Source: Candidatus Melainabacteria bacterium (GTDB taxonomy: Bacteria; Cyanobacteriota; Vampirovibrionia; LMEP-6097). From it: 34,120 nucleotides of DNA. The stretch is from the NCBI GenBank assembly GCA_018695135.1, contig JABHOV010000069.1:1-34120 (forward strand), written 5' to 3'. The notes under the pieces were generated by a model. That model did not search any database, had not been told where the DNA came from, and was given only the letters and a program-made list of their open reading frames with translations. Position numbers and translations under genes: made by a program. Below, one piece after another: positions 1 to 8,258 of this stretch (position 1 is the first letter of the stretch; each line of letters starts with the position of its first letter).

Positions 1-680
1 AATACTTCTTCGCCTTCTTCAAGTTGAATACTACTCAAGTCTTTGACACCCGTTTCAACTTTGATCTTTTGAGCCATAAGTCCTTGCATAAACTTGGCGT
101 GAATGTCTTTATCCAAAAAAGGCATCAGTTCATCCATCATTTCTATCACCCGGACTTGTTTGCCATGGTGAGCAAGCATGGAAGCCAATTCCAAACCGAT
201 ATAGCCGCCACCAATAAATAAATATTTGTCCGCAAAACCCTTTGCCAGATTCTCCTCAGAGAAGAAACTATCACTAGTAAGTGCATCCGGAAACTCATCG
301 AGTGTCCGCGGCTTAGTGCCAGTGGCAATAATCAATTTACAATAGTCGAGTTTTTTGCCATTAACGACAACGCCATCAGTAGAGATTTGCGCTTCAGCAA
401 TAATCACTTCAATATCAGCAGCTTTCAGCTCACTTGCAATTGCTTTTTCAAGCATCATTTTGTTTTTTTTGATTAGCTTAGGAAAGTCAGCAAGATTCTT
501 AATAGAGTGCAGTTGCTTACTTGGGATACAACCGACGTGAAGACAAGCACCACCAAGTTTGTTTTTTTCAATCAATGTGATTTTTTGTCCTGAGAATCTC
601 TTACGAAGTTCTAGTGCCGACATGTAGCCAGCAGGGCCGCCTCCGATAATCACTATTGCTTTGTCATTTAGTTTAGACAT
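1..680 (-). CDS. lpdA: Dihydrolipoyl dehydrogenase (E3), C-terminus cut by window edge
   Basis: This FAD-dependent pyridine nucleotide-disulfide oxidoreductase reoxidises dihydrolipoamide on 2-oxoacid dehydrogenase or glycine-cleavage complexes. It is missing from the ORF track because it runs off the left edge; I translated about 226 residues from the ATG at 678-680. An N-terminal FAD-binding glycine motif (IIGGGPAGY) is followed by the redox-active disulfide motif GGACLHVGCIPSK, close to the family form GGTCLNVGCIPSK. An ATGTKPR strand and a second dinucleotide-binding motif (IGGGYIGLELAS) come next. The dimerisation domain lies outside the window. It starts 9 bp after the stop of the 690-1676 gene, so the two are probably co-transcribed, and lipoate-synthesis genes lie just upstream, which supports E3 over mercuric or glutathione reductase. 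Confidence 0.9.
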   Translation of the reverse strand, partial: MSKLNDKAIVIIGGGPAGYMSALELRKRFSGQKITLIEKNKLGGACLHVGCIPSKQLHSIKNLADFPKLIKKNKMMLEKAIASELKAADIEVIIAEAQISTDGVVVNGKKLDYCKLIIATGTKPRTLDEFPDALTSDSFFSEENLAKGFADKYLFIGGGYIGLELASMLAHHGKQVRVIEMMDELMPFLDKDIHAKFMQGLMAQKIKVETGVKDLSSIQLEEGEEV

Positions 681-689
681 CTCAAATTA

Positions 690-1676
690 TTATAACGAAA
701 GCTCCGGAAGGGGTTTCTTTAATTCACCAGCATTATGTGACATTCTCAATAAATATCTGCCAATACCATCAATACAGAGACTTAATGGCACAAAAGTATC
801 TCTGTGAGAAGGGAGCATTTTGGAGAGAAAGTCAAAAACGGTACCACCAATCAAACCTAAACCCGAAGCAAAGTAGAACTTCTTACCATTTTTGAGATGA
901 CCAGGATGTGCCTGTTCAAAATCAATCATAATTCCACCTAGATCTCTTAACGCAGTAGCAAATTTCTCCTTACCAGTCACAAGCCAAGTCAAAGCTCCCA
1001 CATTAGTCATAATACTGGCAATCACTCCGATCATTGCATTATTAGAATCAGCCAAGTTTGTGAATATCTCTTTGCTCACAAAATTGTGATAAGTCTTTTT
1101 AAGTCCTTCAAGAATATGTTTAAAATGATCACCGACTGATTTGAACTTATCATCACCATTAATAATCGAAAGGGAGTTGGCAAGAGTGTAAGTACCAGAA
1201 GCCGTTCCCCGATCAAGATAGGTGTGATCTTGTGGTACAAAGAAACCGACGACGATATCGTTAAAGTGCCCAAACGCTCCCAGCAAATCAAACTTGAGTA
1301 AATATTCAAGCATATTAATTGCTCCATTGAGGATCAAAAATGCCTTAGTACCAAATTTACCAAAGCTATCAGCAAAGCTTTTAACGGTATCAGAAAAATT
1401 ATATCGATGAGCTATTGCAGAAGCCGCATTACCAAAGATCGACAAAAAATTGGCTGCCTCTGGTATGAATTTTTTAATAACGAAATGGTCAGTAATTTGC
1501 TGCAAGTCTCTTTGCCAGTTTTCTTTTTCTTGTTTAGGTAAAAGCTGATCTTTAGACTGACTGGGAATTTCTGTTTTTTTGTCGTTAACAAATTTAGCTA
1601 GCGGCTCAATAGAAACTGATTCGGCAAAGGCCGGGTGGCTTATCTGAGTCTGTTCAGAGGAGGGGGCGATTTGCAA
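690..1676 (-). CDS. Conserved-looking hypothetical protein, 328 aa, between lipM and lpdA
   Basis: I do not recognise this protein. The first 60 or so residues are polar and look disordered. The rest contains several alanine-, glycine- and phenylalanine-rich stretches (around residues 75-110, 205-235 and 265-285) that could be amphipathic or membrane-associated helices. No signal peptide or catalytic motif is evident. The start is a TTG with AGGA about 7 bp upstream; an in-frame TAG lies just before it and no nearby ATG exists, so TTG is the sensible choice. It sits 9 bp upstream of lpdA and about 195 bp downstream of lipM, with a terminator-like hairpin in between. It therefore probably forms its own transcription unit with lpdA. 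A role linked to lipoate enzymes is possible from position alone. Confidence 0.75.
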   Translation of the reverse strand: MQIAPSSEQTQISHPAFAESVSIEPLAKFVNDKKTEIPSQSKDQLLPKQEKENWQRDLQQITDHFVIKKFIPEAANFLSIFGNAASAIAHRYNFSDTVKSFADSFGKFGTKAFLILNGAINMLEYLLKFDLLGAFGHFNDIVVGFFVPQDHTYLDRGTASGTYTLANSLSIINGDDKFKSVGDHFKHILEGLKKTYHNFVSKEIFTNLADSNNAMIGVIASIMTNVGALTWLVTGKEKFATALRDLGGIMIDFEQAHPGHLKNGKKFYFASGLGLIGGTVFDFLSKMLPSHRDTFVPLSLCIDGIGRYLLRMSHNAGELKKPLPELSL

Positions 1677-1825
1677 AATAAAATCCTAAGTAATATGAAT
1701 TGACAGAAATGACACTCCGCCTAAGCAAGCTTCGCGGTATTCGTCTTTGCTCAGAATAAATAATAGCACCACGGCAGGCACTCTTATCTCCAATTGATTT
1801 TAATCGAGTCCATGAAACAACTAAA

Positions 1826-1863
1826 ACGTTACGCTATCAACACCGGGTGATAACACCGTAACG
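1826..1863 (-). terminator. Probable Rho-independent terminator of lipA-lipM
   Basis: Just after the lipM stop, the minus strand carries CGTTACG and CGTAACG arms at 1857-1863 and 1827-1833, with further inner pairing (TATCA/TGATA), followed by TTTTAG on the minus strand. The placement and T-run fit an intrinsic terminator separating the lipA-lipM unit from the next gene. Confidence 0.6.
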
Positions 1864-1871
1864 CTTTGTAT

Positions 1872-2492
1872 TTACGCATCAAGCTTTACTAATACCAATT
1901 CCAAATCATAATCCACCCCGGTCAATTCAGACAAAGTCACGTTAGCGGTCATAGACTTGAATTCAAAACTAGGTTTATTTAATTGAATAGATCCTTGCTG
2001 AATAAAAGCACGCTTGCCCATTGCTTGAGCGGCGCCGACTATTTTGTGGTCAGCATACACTCCTTCATTACATACTTGGTAACGGAAGCAGTTGTGCTCG
2101 CTTAGGTTCTCGTCATTACCAGCTACGTTAGTGGCGTGGCAATCCAGTCCCAGAATTTCATTCACCAAATCGATAACCTTTTCATTAACCGCTTGAAACG
2201 ACTCTTTTAATTTCCCACCATAAACAGCATCAGCCTGCGCTCCTATAAAAGTGTAACAAATATCCCCACCATGGCAAACCGCCTTGCCACCCGTCGGACG
2301 CACAAAACAATCAATACCCATGGACTGCGCTTCAGCCATCAACTCATCTCTGCCTCTTTGAGCTTTACCAAGAGTGATAGCTGGTTTGTCCCAAGTGTAG
2401 AAAAATAATAGATGCTCAGTTTTTTGACTTGAGTCAAAAATTTCGAAGAGTTCACGGTCTCGTTGCATTGGATTTACTAGAGTTACTATCAT
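1872..2492 (-). CDS. lipM: Lipoate/octanoate transferase of the LplA-LipM family
   Basis: This BPL/LplA/LipB-fold protein of 206 aa is expected to load octanoyl or lipoyl groups onto lipoyl domains. The motif RPTGGKAVCHGGDICYTF matches the acyl-binding RRxxGGxAVxH region of the family. The segment with CFRY, then KIVGAAQ and QQGSIQLN matches the LipM arrangement CFxxxxxYE, KIxGSAQ and QHGSI. The cysteine of CFRY (about residue 133) is at the place of the acyl-thioester cysteine of octanoyltransferase LipM, which favours transferase over ATP-dependent ligase. The start codon overlaps the lipA stop by 4 bp (ATGA), so the two are translationally coupled and make the classic pair of octanoyl transfer and sulfur insertion. 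A Crp/Fnr-like palindrome lies inside the gene at 2421-2440. The exact subtype (LipM, LipL or LplA) is inferred. Confidence 0.85.
   Translation of the reverse strand: MIVTLVNPMQRDRELFEIFDSSQKTEHLLFFYTWDKPAITLGKAQRGRDELMAEAQSMGIDCFVRPTGGKAVCHGGDICYTFIGAQADAVYGGKLKESFQAVNEKVIDLVNEILGLDCHATNVAGNDENLSEHNCFRYQVCNEGVYADHKIVGAAQAMGKRAFIQQGSIQLNKPSFEFKSMTANVTLSELTGVDYDLELVLVKLDA
2421..2440. promoter_or_regulatory. Crp/Fnr-like palindrome inside the lipM coding region
   Basis: TTTTTGACTTGAGTCAAAAA is identical at 19 of 20 positions to the palindrome between the protoglobin and Crp/Fnr genes at 10902-10921. It lies about 50-70 bp inside lipM. Such a match within coding sequence may be a real operator or chance; the shared length makes chance unlikely but does not show function. 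Confidence 0.4.
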
Positions 2493-3376
2493 GACTGCTC
2501 CGCTAATTGATCTGCCATATAACTAGACCTCACCAAGGGACCAGCCTTAATCCACAAACCAATCTTGAGCGCCTCTTCAGTATAAAAATCATAAGTCTCA
2601 GGTTCAACATATTCAAGCACAGGTAACGGCATACCAGGCGGCTGAAGATACTGACCGACTGTTGCATAACGTACTCCATGATCATAAAGATCCTGAAACA
2701 GTTCGAGCATTTCTTCGCGGGTTTCACCAAGTCCAACCATAATTCCACTCTTGAGTTTCAGATTACTATTGACGCGAAAGTACGAAAACAAATCAAGTGC
2801 TTTTTGGTAACTGAATCCAGGTCGTACATATGAGTAAGCCTTCTTCACTGTTTGAATATCAAAACAAAGCATGTCTGGTGCCGCAGCGATAATCTCATCA
2901 AAAGCAAAGCTTTGATTTTGAAAATCTGGAATCAACAACTCCAATTGCACGTCAGGTCTGTGCTCACGGACATAATTAACTACTTGCCTAAAATGCGCCG
3001 CACCACCATCAAATAAATCATCACGAGTCGGTGAAGTTATCACAACATACTTCGCTCCCATGTAATTAACCATGTCGAGCATCTTCTTGGCTTCACCAGG
3101 ATCAACGGGCTCAGGCTCACTGCGGTCAACAGCACAAAAAGTACAAGCGCGAGTACATTGCGAACCGAGTATCATCACGGTGACAATCCCACGACTAATA
3201 CATTCTCCGCGATTGGGGCATTTGGCTTCCTCACAAACAGTAGTCATGCCATCAAGCGGCATCTTTTTGATTAAGTTGTCAAAATGATACTTTGGCTTGT
3301 GATTACGCAACCACTTTGGTAATTTTGGAAGATCTGCCTTGGGGATCTTAAAAGGGTTTGCTTTGGCTTCAAGCAT
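2489..3376 (-). CDS. lipA: Lipoyl synthase
   Basis: This radical-SAM enzyme inserts two sulfurs into octanoyl groups bound to lipoyl domains. It shows the auxiliary cluster motif CEEAKCPNRGEC (around residues 48-59) followed by the radical-SAM triad CTRACTFCAV, then VVITSPTRDDL and a TVGQYLQP segment, all typical of LipA. Its 295 aa are near the usual 280-320. The start ATG at 3374-3376 is preceded on the minus strand by TATACT ending 7 bp upstream, so the transcript may be leaderless. It is the first gene of the lipA-lipM pair and is divergent from the oxygenase gene that starts only 17 bp away. Confidence 0.95.
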   Translation of the reverse strand: MLEAKANPFKIPKADLPKLPKWLRNHKPKYHFDNLIKKMPLDGMTTVCEEAKCPNRGECISRGIVTVMILGSQCTRACTFCAVDRSEPEPVDPGEAKKMLDMVNYMGAKYVVITSPTRDDLFDGGAAHFRQVVNYVREHRPDVQLELLIPDFQNQSFAFDEIIAAAPDMLCFDIQTVKKAYSYVRPGFSYQKALDLFSYFRVNSNLKLKSGIMVGLGETREEMLELFQDLYDHGVRYATVGQYLQPPGMPLPVLEYVEPETYDFYTEEALKIGLWIKAGPLVRSSYMADQLAEQS

Positions 3377-3393
3377 GGAATAAAGTATACAAG

Positions 3394-4104
3394 ATGCAGG
3401 AGAAATTCTTAGTTAAAAATATTTTTTCTACTGAAGAAAAACTCCGGGTCTGTGATTCAGTACACAAACTCAAAGAACATTGGATTAATCGCGGTGGCTA
3501 TTTTGCATATCCCTTCTTTTCTTTAGGTGCAGCTAGCTATATGGATGCGCGCGAAGACCAAAGTCGCTACTATCAATGGGCAAAAAAATTCAATCCTCTA
3601 TTAGAAGCAGAATTTGCTTGGCTCTATACTAAAATCCAAGACTGGTTGCAAACAGAACTTGGCAAAGAAGTAAAATACCATCCAAAGCAAGCTCTCCCTG
3701 GCTTTCATATCTTTTTGGGTGACGAACTTTTTGAGATCCCTGTTGCTTCCAGACATGTTGATTTGCAATATAGAGATCTTGATTGGGGCGACTTGAAATA
3801 CAAACCTGAAGACTCTTTGAGCTTTACAGCCTATATCAAACTACCAGCCAATGGCGGTGGTATGTCAGTTTGGGACTATAGTCACCAAGACTTGCTTGAG
3901 CTAGATCCACTAGCAAGGGAAGCCAAACTCAGTGCAGCAGAGTCTAAGTATCAGAAATTCCAAGAAGGTGACATCGTCATTCACTCTGGACTTCACTATC
4001 ATCAAATTGCTCCAATGGAAGAGCCGACTGAAGAAGATCAAAGAATTAGCCTACAGGGACACGCAGTTTTGGCAGATGATGGTAGTTATCAGCTTTACTG
4101 GTAA
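3394..4104 (+). CDS. Putative 2OG-Fe(II)-type oxygenase (HxD...H...R)
   Basis: The ORF track begins at 3358, but that start overlaps lipA; the ATG at 3394 gives a 236-aa protein. Its C-terminal half looks like a double-stranded beta-helix oxygenase. SRHVD supplies a candidate HxD iron ligand pair (H121, D123). The strand LSFTAYIKLPANGGGMSVW follows, then GDIVIHSGLHYHQIAP with a distal histidine (H201 or H203), and QRISLQGH with an arginine (R217) placed to bind 2-oxoglutarate. The N-terminal half is helical. The substrate is unknown. It is divergent from lipA. The metal-site assignment is by motif order only, so a cofactor-free cupin is the main alternative. Confidence 0.65.
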   Translation: MQEKFLVKNIFSTEEKLRVCDSVHKLKEHWINRGGYFAYPFFSLGAASYMDAREDQSRYYQWAKKFNPLLEAEFAWLYTKIQDWLQTELGKEVKYHPKQALPGFHIFLGDELFEIPVASRHVDLQYRDLDWGDLKYKPEDSLSFTAYIKLPANGGGMSVWDYSHQDLLELDPLAREAKLSAAESKYQKFQEGDIVIHSGLHYHQIAPMEEPTEEDQRISLQGHAVLADDGSYQLYW

Positions 4105-4158
4105 GGATTATCTTACTTTCCTTGCGCTTAGTCACAAGCACGTGCTATTTTTCTCTTA

Positions 4159-4887
4159 ATGCAGATTTTCAGTAGAAGGATTTTAGTTTCAGTTTTTGTT
4201 TTTGCGATCTTGTTTCCAAGTATCGCTAAAGCAGGTGTGGTTACAGGAGAACTTATTGAAGTTGATTCAGAACTGCGCGAAGAACTCGATGCTTACAGAG
4301 TCAAGCTTGATGAATGCGACAGTGACAAATACAGTTTAGAAGTTAGAGCTAAAGATCTTGATACAAAAATCGCTGCACTTGCTGCCAAAATGAAAAGTCT
4401 AGCCATGAACAATGACAGACTCAATAGTCAGCTCAACACACTAAAAGTAGAAAACAAACAATTATTATCAGAAAGAATCAGCGCTTTGAAAGAAGAAACC
4501 AAAGCTGAACCAGCTCCGATAGTTAAAAAACCAGCAGTAGTCAACAGTACTGATACTTGCGAGTCTCATCCAATCAAAAGCCCTCTTGGTGTAATTGTTG
4601 GTGCTCCACTTGGATTAGTAGCAGGTGGACTTAGAGGTGCAATCACTAAAGGTGTTGCAGTTTCAGACCATCTGCAAGAAAACCTTGGAGAAAGTCTTCC
4701 AGCTCAATTCGTTTCTAAAACAGTTGGATTTGTAATTGGAACTATACCTGGTGTTCTTTCAGGAATTATTACTGGATTCGTTGACGGTATCAGATACGGT
4801 TGGTGCAGTCCATTTACAGCAAAAAGTATCAGCCTAGAAGGTGACTTCGTTGGTGACTGGGATTCATACGATACTTTTAGATACTAA
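4159..4887 (+). CDS. Secreted coiled-coil protein, unknown function
   Basis: The N-terminus has a basic start and a hydrophobic core ending in SIAKAG, a plausible signal peptide cleaved near residue 25. Residues 35-115 are rich in E, K, L and D with heptad-like spacing and should form a coiled coil. After a proline-rich linker comes a glycine- and valine-rich region (about 143-215) with repeated G-rich hydrophobic stretches that could insert in or lie on a membrane. I recognise no family. Three genes follow the same direction with small gaps (11 bp to the ArsC-family gene), so it may be in an operon, though the products have no obvious common task. Confidence 0.75.
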   Translation: MQIFSRRILVSVFVFAILFPSIAKAGVVTGELIEVDSELREELDAYRVKLDECDSDKYSLEVRAKDLDTKIAALAAKMKSLAMNNDRLNSQLNTLKVENKQLLSERISALKEETKAEPAPIVKKPAVVNSTDTCESHPIKSPLGVIVGAPLGLVAGGLRGAITKGVAVSDHLQENLGESLPAQFVSKTVGFVIGTIPGVLSGIITGFVDGIRYGWCSPFTAKSISLEGDFVGDWDSYDTFRY

Positions 4888-4898
4888 CGAATAGATTT

Positions 4899-5231
4899 AT
4901 GGCAAAATTTACAATATTACACAATCCACGCTGCGGCAAATCCCGCATTGCTCTCAAGTTGCTTGAAGGCGAGGGAGTAGACCTGGAAATCAGAGAATAC
5001 CTCGATGATCCTCTTTCAGAGAACGAACTTCAAGAACTACTAGCAGTTGCTAAGTTCAATACACAAGCATTAGTGCGTAACAAAGAAGCCAAAGACTTTG
5101 GTGTGAATCTCAAAACTGATGACTTAATCAAAGCCATTGCCATGTATCCCAAGATCATGCAAAGACCTATAGTTATCAAAGGCAAGACTGCTGTAATAGC
5201 GAGAGATGATGACTGGTTTGAACAACTATAA
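4899..5231 (+). CDS. ArsC-family (YfgD-like) thioredoxin-fold protein
   Basis: This 110-aa protein has the ArsC-family N-terminal motif HNPRCGKSR with the nucleophile-position cysteine (C12), the segment REYLDDP, and the closing IMQRPIVIKGKTAVIARDDD, which matches the RPI(V/L) element of the ArsC/YfgD group. Members are glutaredoxin-dependent arsenate reductases or related oxidoreductases. No arsenical pump or ArsR lies nearby, so a YfgD-like protein of unclear substrate is more likely than a dedicated arsenate reductase. It is 11 bp after the coiled-coil gene and 3 bp before the hydrolase gene, suggesting co-transcription. Confidence 0.85.
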   Translation: MAKFTILHNPRCGKSRIALKLLEGEGVDLEIREYLDDPLSENELQELLAVAKFNTQALVRNKEAKDFGVNLKTDDLIKAIAMYPKIMQRPIVIKGKTAVIARDDDWFEQL

Positions 5232-5234
5232 ATT

Positions 5235-5873
5235 ATGCCCCGCGCTGCAGTACTAGTCCAAGGTGTTAATTCCGCAAACTATATCAAAGAAGCACTACTT
5301 GAAGGTGGCTTGGATCTACATGACTACGACAAAATACTAGAGCCTGACACTGAAGAGATTTTTGATAGGCATATTTTTTCCAAACTCGGTTTTTGGGATT
5401 GGGCTGGTGACGTAATTCAATTCTATAATAACCTCAGTCGTCGCCAAGCAGCTTGCCGCTTGGTACGCGAGTCAATTCTTGAATTACAAGCACAGGGCTA
5501 TGATGTTGATATCATCGCTCATTCACTAGGTTGTCAGATTGCTCTTTGCTGCGCACCGCAAAATAAAGAATCAATGCTCATTGTAAACAAGGTTGTTTTC
5601 ATGGGCTCACCAATGGGTATCATTTTTATTCCAATGGCATGGAGGATACTTAGTCATGCCAAAAGATATAGTAAGAATTTCAAAACTCGATCACTTGATT
5701 ATCTCTGGTCTAAAAATGACTGGATGTGTAGATCTTTTAATCGCCGTATCCAAAAAGTCATAGATCAAGTTACCAGCATTCCTGAACCAATTGAAAGCAC
5801 GAGCAAACATGAAGTACAGGAATATACCAGGGATTACATGAAGCAAAGCAAGTCAATTATTGCTATGCATTAA
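5235..5873 (+). CDS. Alpha/beta-hydrolase (lipase-like)
   Basis: The 212-aa product starts with a beta strand leading to VQGVNS, a possible oxyanion-hole loop, and carries the nucleophile elbow IIAHSLGC with Ser97 (GxSxG variant AHSLG). A later SKHEV histidine could complete the triad; the acid is not obvious. The middle has a hydrophobic stretch (MGSPMGIIFIPMAWRI) that may form a lid. No signal peptide is seen, so it is probably cytoplasmic. The substrate is unknown. It follows the ArsC-family gene after 3 bp and converges tail to tail with the next gene with no gap. Confidence 0.75.
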   Translation: MPRAAVLVQGVNSANYIKEALLEGGLDLHDYDKILEPDTEEIFDRHIFSKLGFWDWAGDVIQFYNNLSRRQAACRLVRESILELQAQGYDVDIIAHSLGCQIALCCAPQNKESMLIVNKVVFMGSPMGIIFIPMAWRILSHAKRYSKNFKTRSLDYLWSKNDWMCRSFNRRIQKVIDQVTSIPEPIESTSKHEVQEYTRDYMKQSKSIIAMH

Positions 5874-6854
5874 CTATAAAAAATAAAAATAACGAGGTCT
5901 CAATTTATCAGCAAAACTTTTTTTGATATCAATCAAACTCGGTTGCACAAAGAGGAAACTCATCTTGTGCATCAAAGTCTTGAGTACTAAAGCACCTTGA
6001 TCATCATGGGTATCTACAATCAAACTTGGAATCATTCCCAAGTTGATTCTTTTATAGTCAAGCTCTTTGAAAAATAAAATCGTGTGCACAAACAAAAACT
6101 CTAAAATCTCAGAAGAAAGTTCGGGAGATAATCGAATCAAATCAATATTCAATTCTCCAGGCTGACCACTTGAAACTAAATCAACAAAAGCAACTACATT
6201 GCCAGCAAAGTTCTCGACGGTCATCACTGTCGTTGACTTAATATAATCAGTATCAAAAGACCCAAGCGCAAATCCCTTCTCTTCTTCACCATTGGCTAAC
6301 CAAGACTTGGAGACTTGTTTTAGCTCAGTGAGGAATTCCCTATTGATAGGGTTTTTATAATAGCGAACCTTGTAACGAAGTGAATCTAATAATCTCAATC
6401 CAGCTCTCAGGCTCTTGTTCTTCTCACTAGCAATATTGAAACTTGATACATCAATAATTGATTCGTTACCAATTTTGACACTAGAAAAATCCAGACTCTG
6501 GTAAGTCACTGCTAACTGCGCTGAAGCTTGAAAAAAACAAGGCTTGAGATTTTGTTTTTGACAATGTTTTTTAAAACTATTTACTAATGGAACAAGGTCT
6601 TCAAACTCTCCTACCGGGTCACCTAAAACCATAGAGATGTTTTCAAAATTGGAATAAGCCAAAAAAGCATTCAAGCCCTCTGTAAAATAAAAAGACTTGT
6701 CGTCACGCAACTTGTAATAATCGAGACTTCCTTTGCCGAATTGCTCAACAAGCTCTGTTGCTTTCTGCTTATTGACATTGCTTGTGGTAAGTCCTAATAA
6801 TCCCAAAAGATCTGCGACTGATGTATTTAAGTATTTTTTATGATCTAATTGCAT
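5874..6854 (-). CDS. DUF2156 (MprF C-terminal-like) acyltransferase domain protein
   Basis: This 326-aa soluble protein resembles the cytosolic aminoacyl-phosphatidylglycerol synthase C-domain (DUF2156, two tandem GNAT-like folds). Recognisable parts are FYFTEGLNAFLAYS, the strand ISMVLGDPVG near residues 78-87, the RAGLRLLDSLRY helix, and INLGMIPSL, which parallels the LGLAPL segment of the family. It lacks the membrane flippase domain of MprF, so it is a stand-alone form, and its donor and acceptor are unknown. Its C-terminus RPRYFYFL resembles the end of family members (P..+Y.+Y). Confidence 0.75.
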   Translation of the reverse strand: MQLDHKKYLNTSVADLLGLLGLTTSNVNKQKATELVEQFGKGSLDYYKLRDDKSFYFTEGLNAFLAYSNFENISMVLGDPVGEFEDLVPLVNSFKKHCQKQNLKPCFFQASAQLAVTYQSLDFSSVKIGNESIIDVSSFNIASEKNKSLRAGLRLLDSLRYKVRYYKNPINREFLTELKQVSKSWLANGEEEKGFALGSFDTDYIKSTTVMTVENFAGNVVAFVDLVSSGQPGELNIDLIRLSPELSSEILEFLFVHTILFFKELDYKRINLGMIPSLIVDTHDDQGALVLKTLMHKMSFLFVQPSLIDIKKSFADKLRPRYFYFL

Positions 6855-6960
6855 CGTACTAATCTATATATCGGCACTTAGAGCCAAAACTAAAGGCTCA
6901 ATAGGTCAAATGAATGGCTTTTCATAAGGAATTTTATAAGAATATGCTAATATTGCCTTT

Positions 6961-7776
6961 ATGAATAATGCCTTAGAAGAGTCTGTAGCAATTGAAATAC
7001 CCCCTATTCTTAAGGGTAAAAAGGTTTTAATCTCAGGATTAGCCAACAAACGCAGTATTGCATGGGGAATTGCTCAAGCTATGCATCAAGCTGGAGCTGA
7101 AATAATTTTTAGCTACCAGAGCGAAAGACTCAAAGGCGAAGTAGAGAAAGTCCTTAGTGGCAGTATCGACAATGCCACACTCGTTGAGCTAGACGTTGGT
7201 AGCGACGAGAGCCTAGATTCAGCATTTGCAACTATCGATAAAGAATTTGACGGCAAGCTAGACGCCATGGTTCATTGCCTGGCTTTTGCGCCGCGAGAAA
7301 CTCTGCAAGGTGGTTACGTTGACACTTTACGTGAGCATTACGCATTGGCTCAAGACATTTCTAGTTACTCACTTGCTGCAATGGCACGCAAGGCTAGACC
7401 ACTTATGCAAAAAGCAGGTGGTGGTTCAATTATTTCACTAAGCTATCTTGGCGCAGAAAAAGTAATCAAAAACTACAACATGATGGGGATTGCCAAAGCC
7501 GCTCTTGAAGCTGGTGTTCGTTACCTTGCTGGCGACCTTGGAGTTGACAATATTAGAGTAAATGCAATCTCAGCTGGTCCTGTTAAAACACTGGCTGCCA
7601 GAGGCATTGCCGACTTTACAACGATGCTTAACAAACATGCAGAGATTGCTCCACTGAAACGCAATGTCAGCGTTGAAGATATTGGTGCAACAGCTACGTT
7701 CTTGGCAAGTTCGATGAGTAACGGCATTACAGGAGAAGTTCTCCATGTAGATTGTGGTTATTCAATTATGGGTTAA
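6961..7776 (+). CDS. fabI: Enoyl-[acyl-carrier-protein] reductase (NADH)
   Basis: FabI catalyses the last reduction of each fatty-acid elongation cycle. The short-chain dehydrogenase fold begins with GKKVLISGLANKRSIAWGIA, the FabI form of the NAD-binding motif. The active-site tyrosine and lysine are visible as YNMMGIAK (Y172, K179; spacing Y-x6-K as in FabI), with the second tyrosine in SYLGAEK. The C-terminus VLHVDCGYSIMG is typical. At 271 aa it has about 15 extra N-terminal residues compared with usual FabI. It is a single gene, convergent with the next one. Confidence 0.95.
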   Translation: MNNALEESVAIEIPPILKGKKVLISGLANKRSIAWGIAQAMHQAGAEIIFSYQSERLKGEVEKVLSGSIDNATLVELDVGSDESLDSAFATIDKEFDGKLDAMVHCLAFAPRETLQGGYVDTLREHYALAQDISSYSLAAMARKARPLMQKAGGGSIISLSYLGAEKVIKNYNMMGIAKAALEAGVRYLAGDLGVDNIRVNAISAGPVKTLAARGIADFTTMLNKHAEIAPLKRNVSVEDIGATATFLASSMSNGITGEVLHVDCGYSIMG

Positions 7777-7779
7777 AAA

Positions 7780-8214
7780 CTAACAGCTCAATTCAAAATT
7801 CATATGCTCAAAAAATGTAGTATCAATTTCTTGTAATTTTGCAAACATTAATTCAGCGTATCTTAGTTTAGCGACTTGAGAATCATTGGCTTGCTCGCTC
7901 ATTGCAACCAATCGTGGATAGTTTTCACTGAGCGCTTGATCAGCAACTTTGCAAGCTTCAGCCAAAAGATCTGGTGCTGATAACTCAGCTGCTCTTTTAC
8001 TGAGCAAATTCTCTATGGCAGGTGCACTCGCCGCTTTATAACCAATAGAACAAAGAAAATCATTCTCCAACTCATGGAATTTTGCCGTCATTTTAACAGC
8101 ATAGGCATCTATGACTAAAATCTTTGCTGACTTTTTATTAGATTGCTGAGAAGCAAAGGTATTTGCTTGAGTATCTAGATTAGTCCAATTGGCTTTCAAT
8201 ATTTCATCGTGCAT
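7780..8214 (-). CDS. Hypothetical helical protein, 144 aa
   Basis: This small cytoplasmic-looking protein is predicted from composition to be almost all helix, rich in alanine, lysine and glutamate, and lacks a signal peptide or transmembrane segment. I do not recognise the family. AAGGAG lies 6 bp before the ATG, so it is very probably expressed. It converges with fabI and is followed by nothing on its strand within 300 bp. A helical-bundle ligand-binding domain is conceivable but not supported by a motif. Confidence 0.7.
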   Translation of the reverse strand: MHDEILKANWTNLDTQANTFASQQSNKKSAKILVIDAYAVKMTAKFHELENDFLCSIGYKAASAPAIENLLSKRAAELSAPDLLAEACKVADQALSENYPRLVAMSEQANDSQVAKLRYAELMFAKLQEIDTTFFEHMNFELSC

Positions 8215-8258
8215 AAAAAACTCCTTGAAGGTTAGTATAGCAGGAAATCAATTAAGCA

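Noticed and set aside
4899-5231. Arsenic-resistance operon
   Set aside because: The ArsC-family protein has no ArsR, ArsB or Acr3 partner nearby; a YfgD-like role is more likely.
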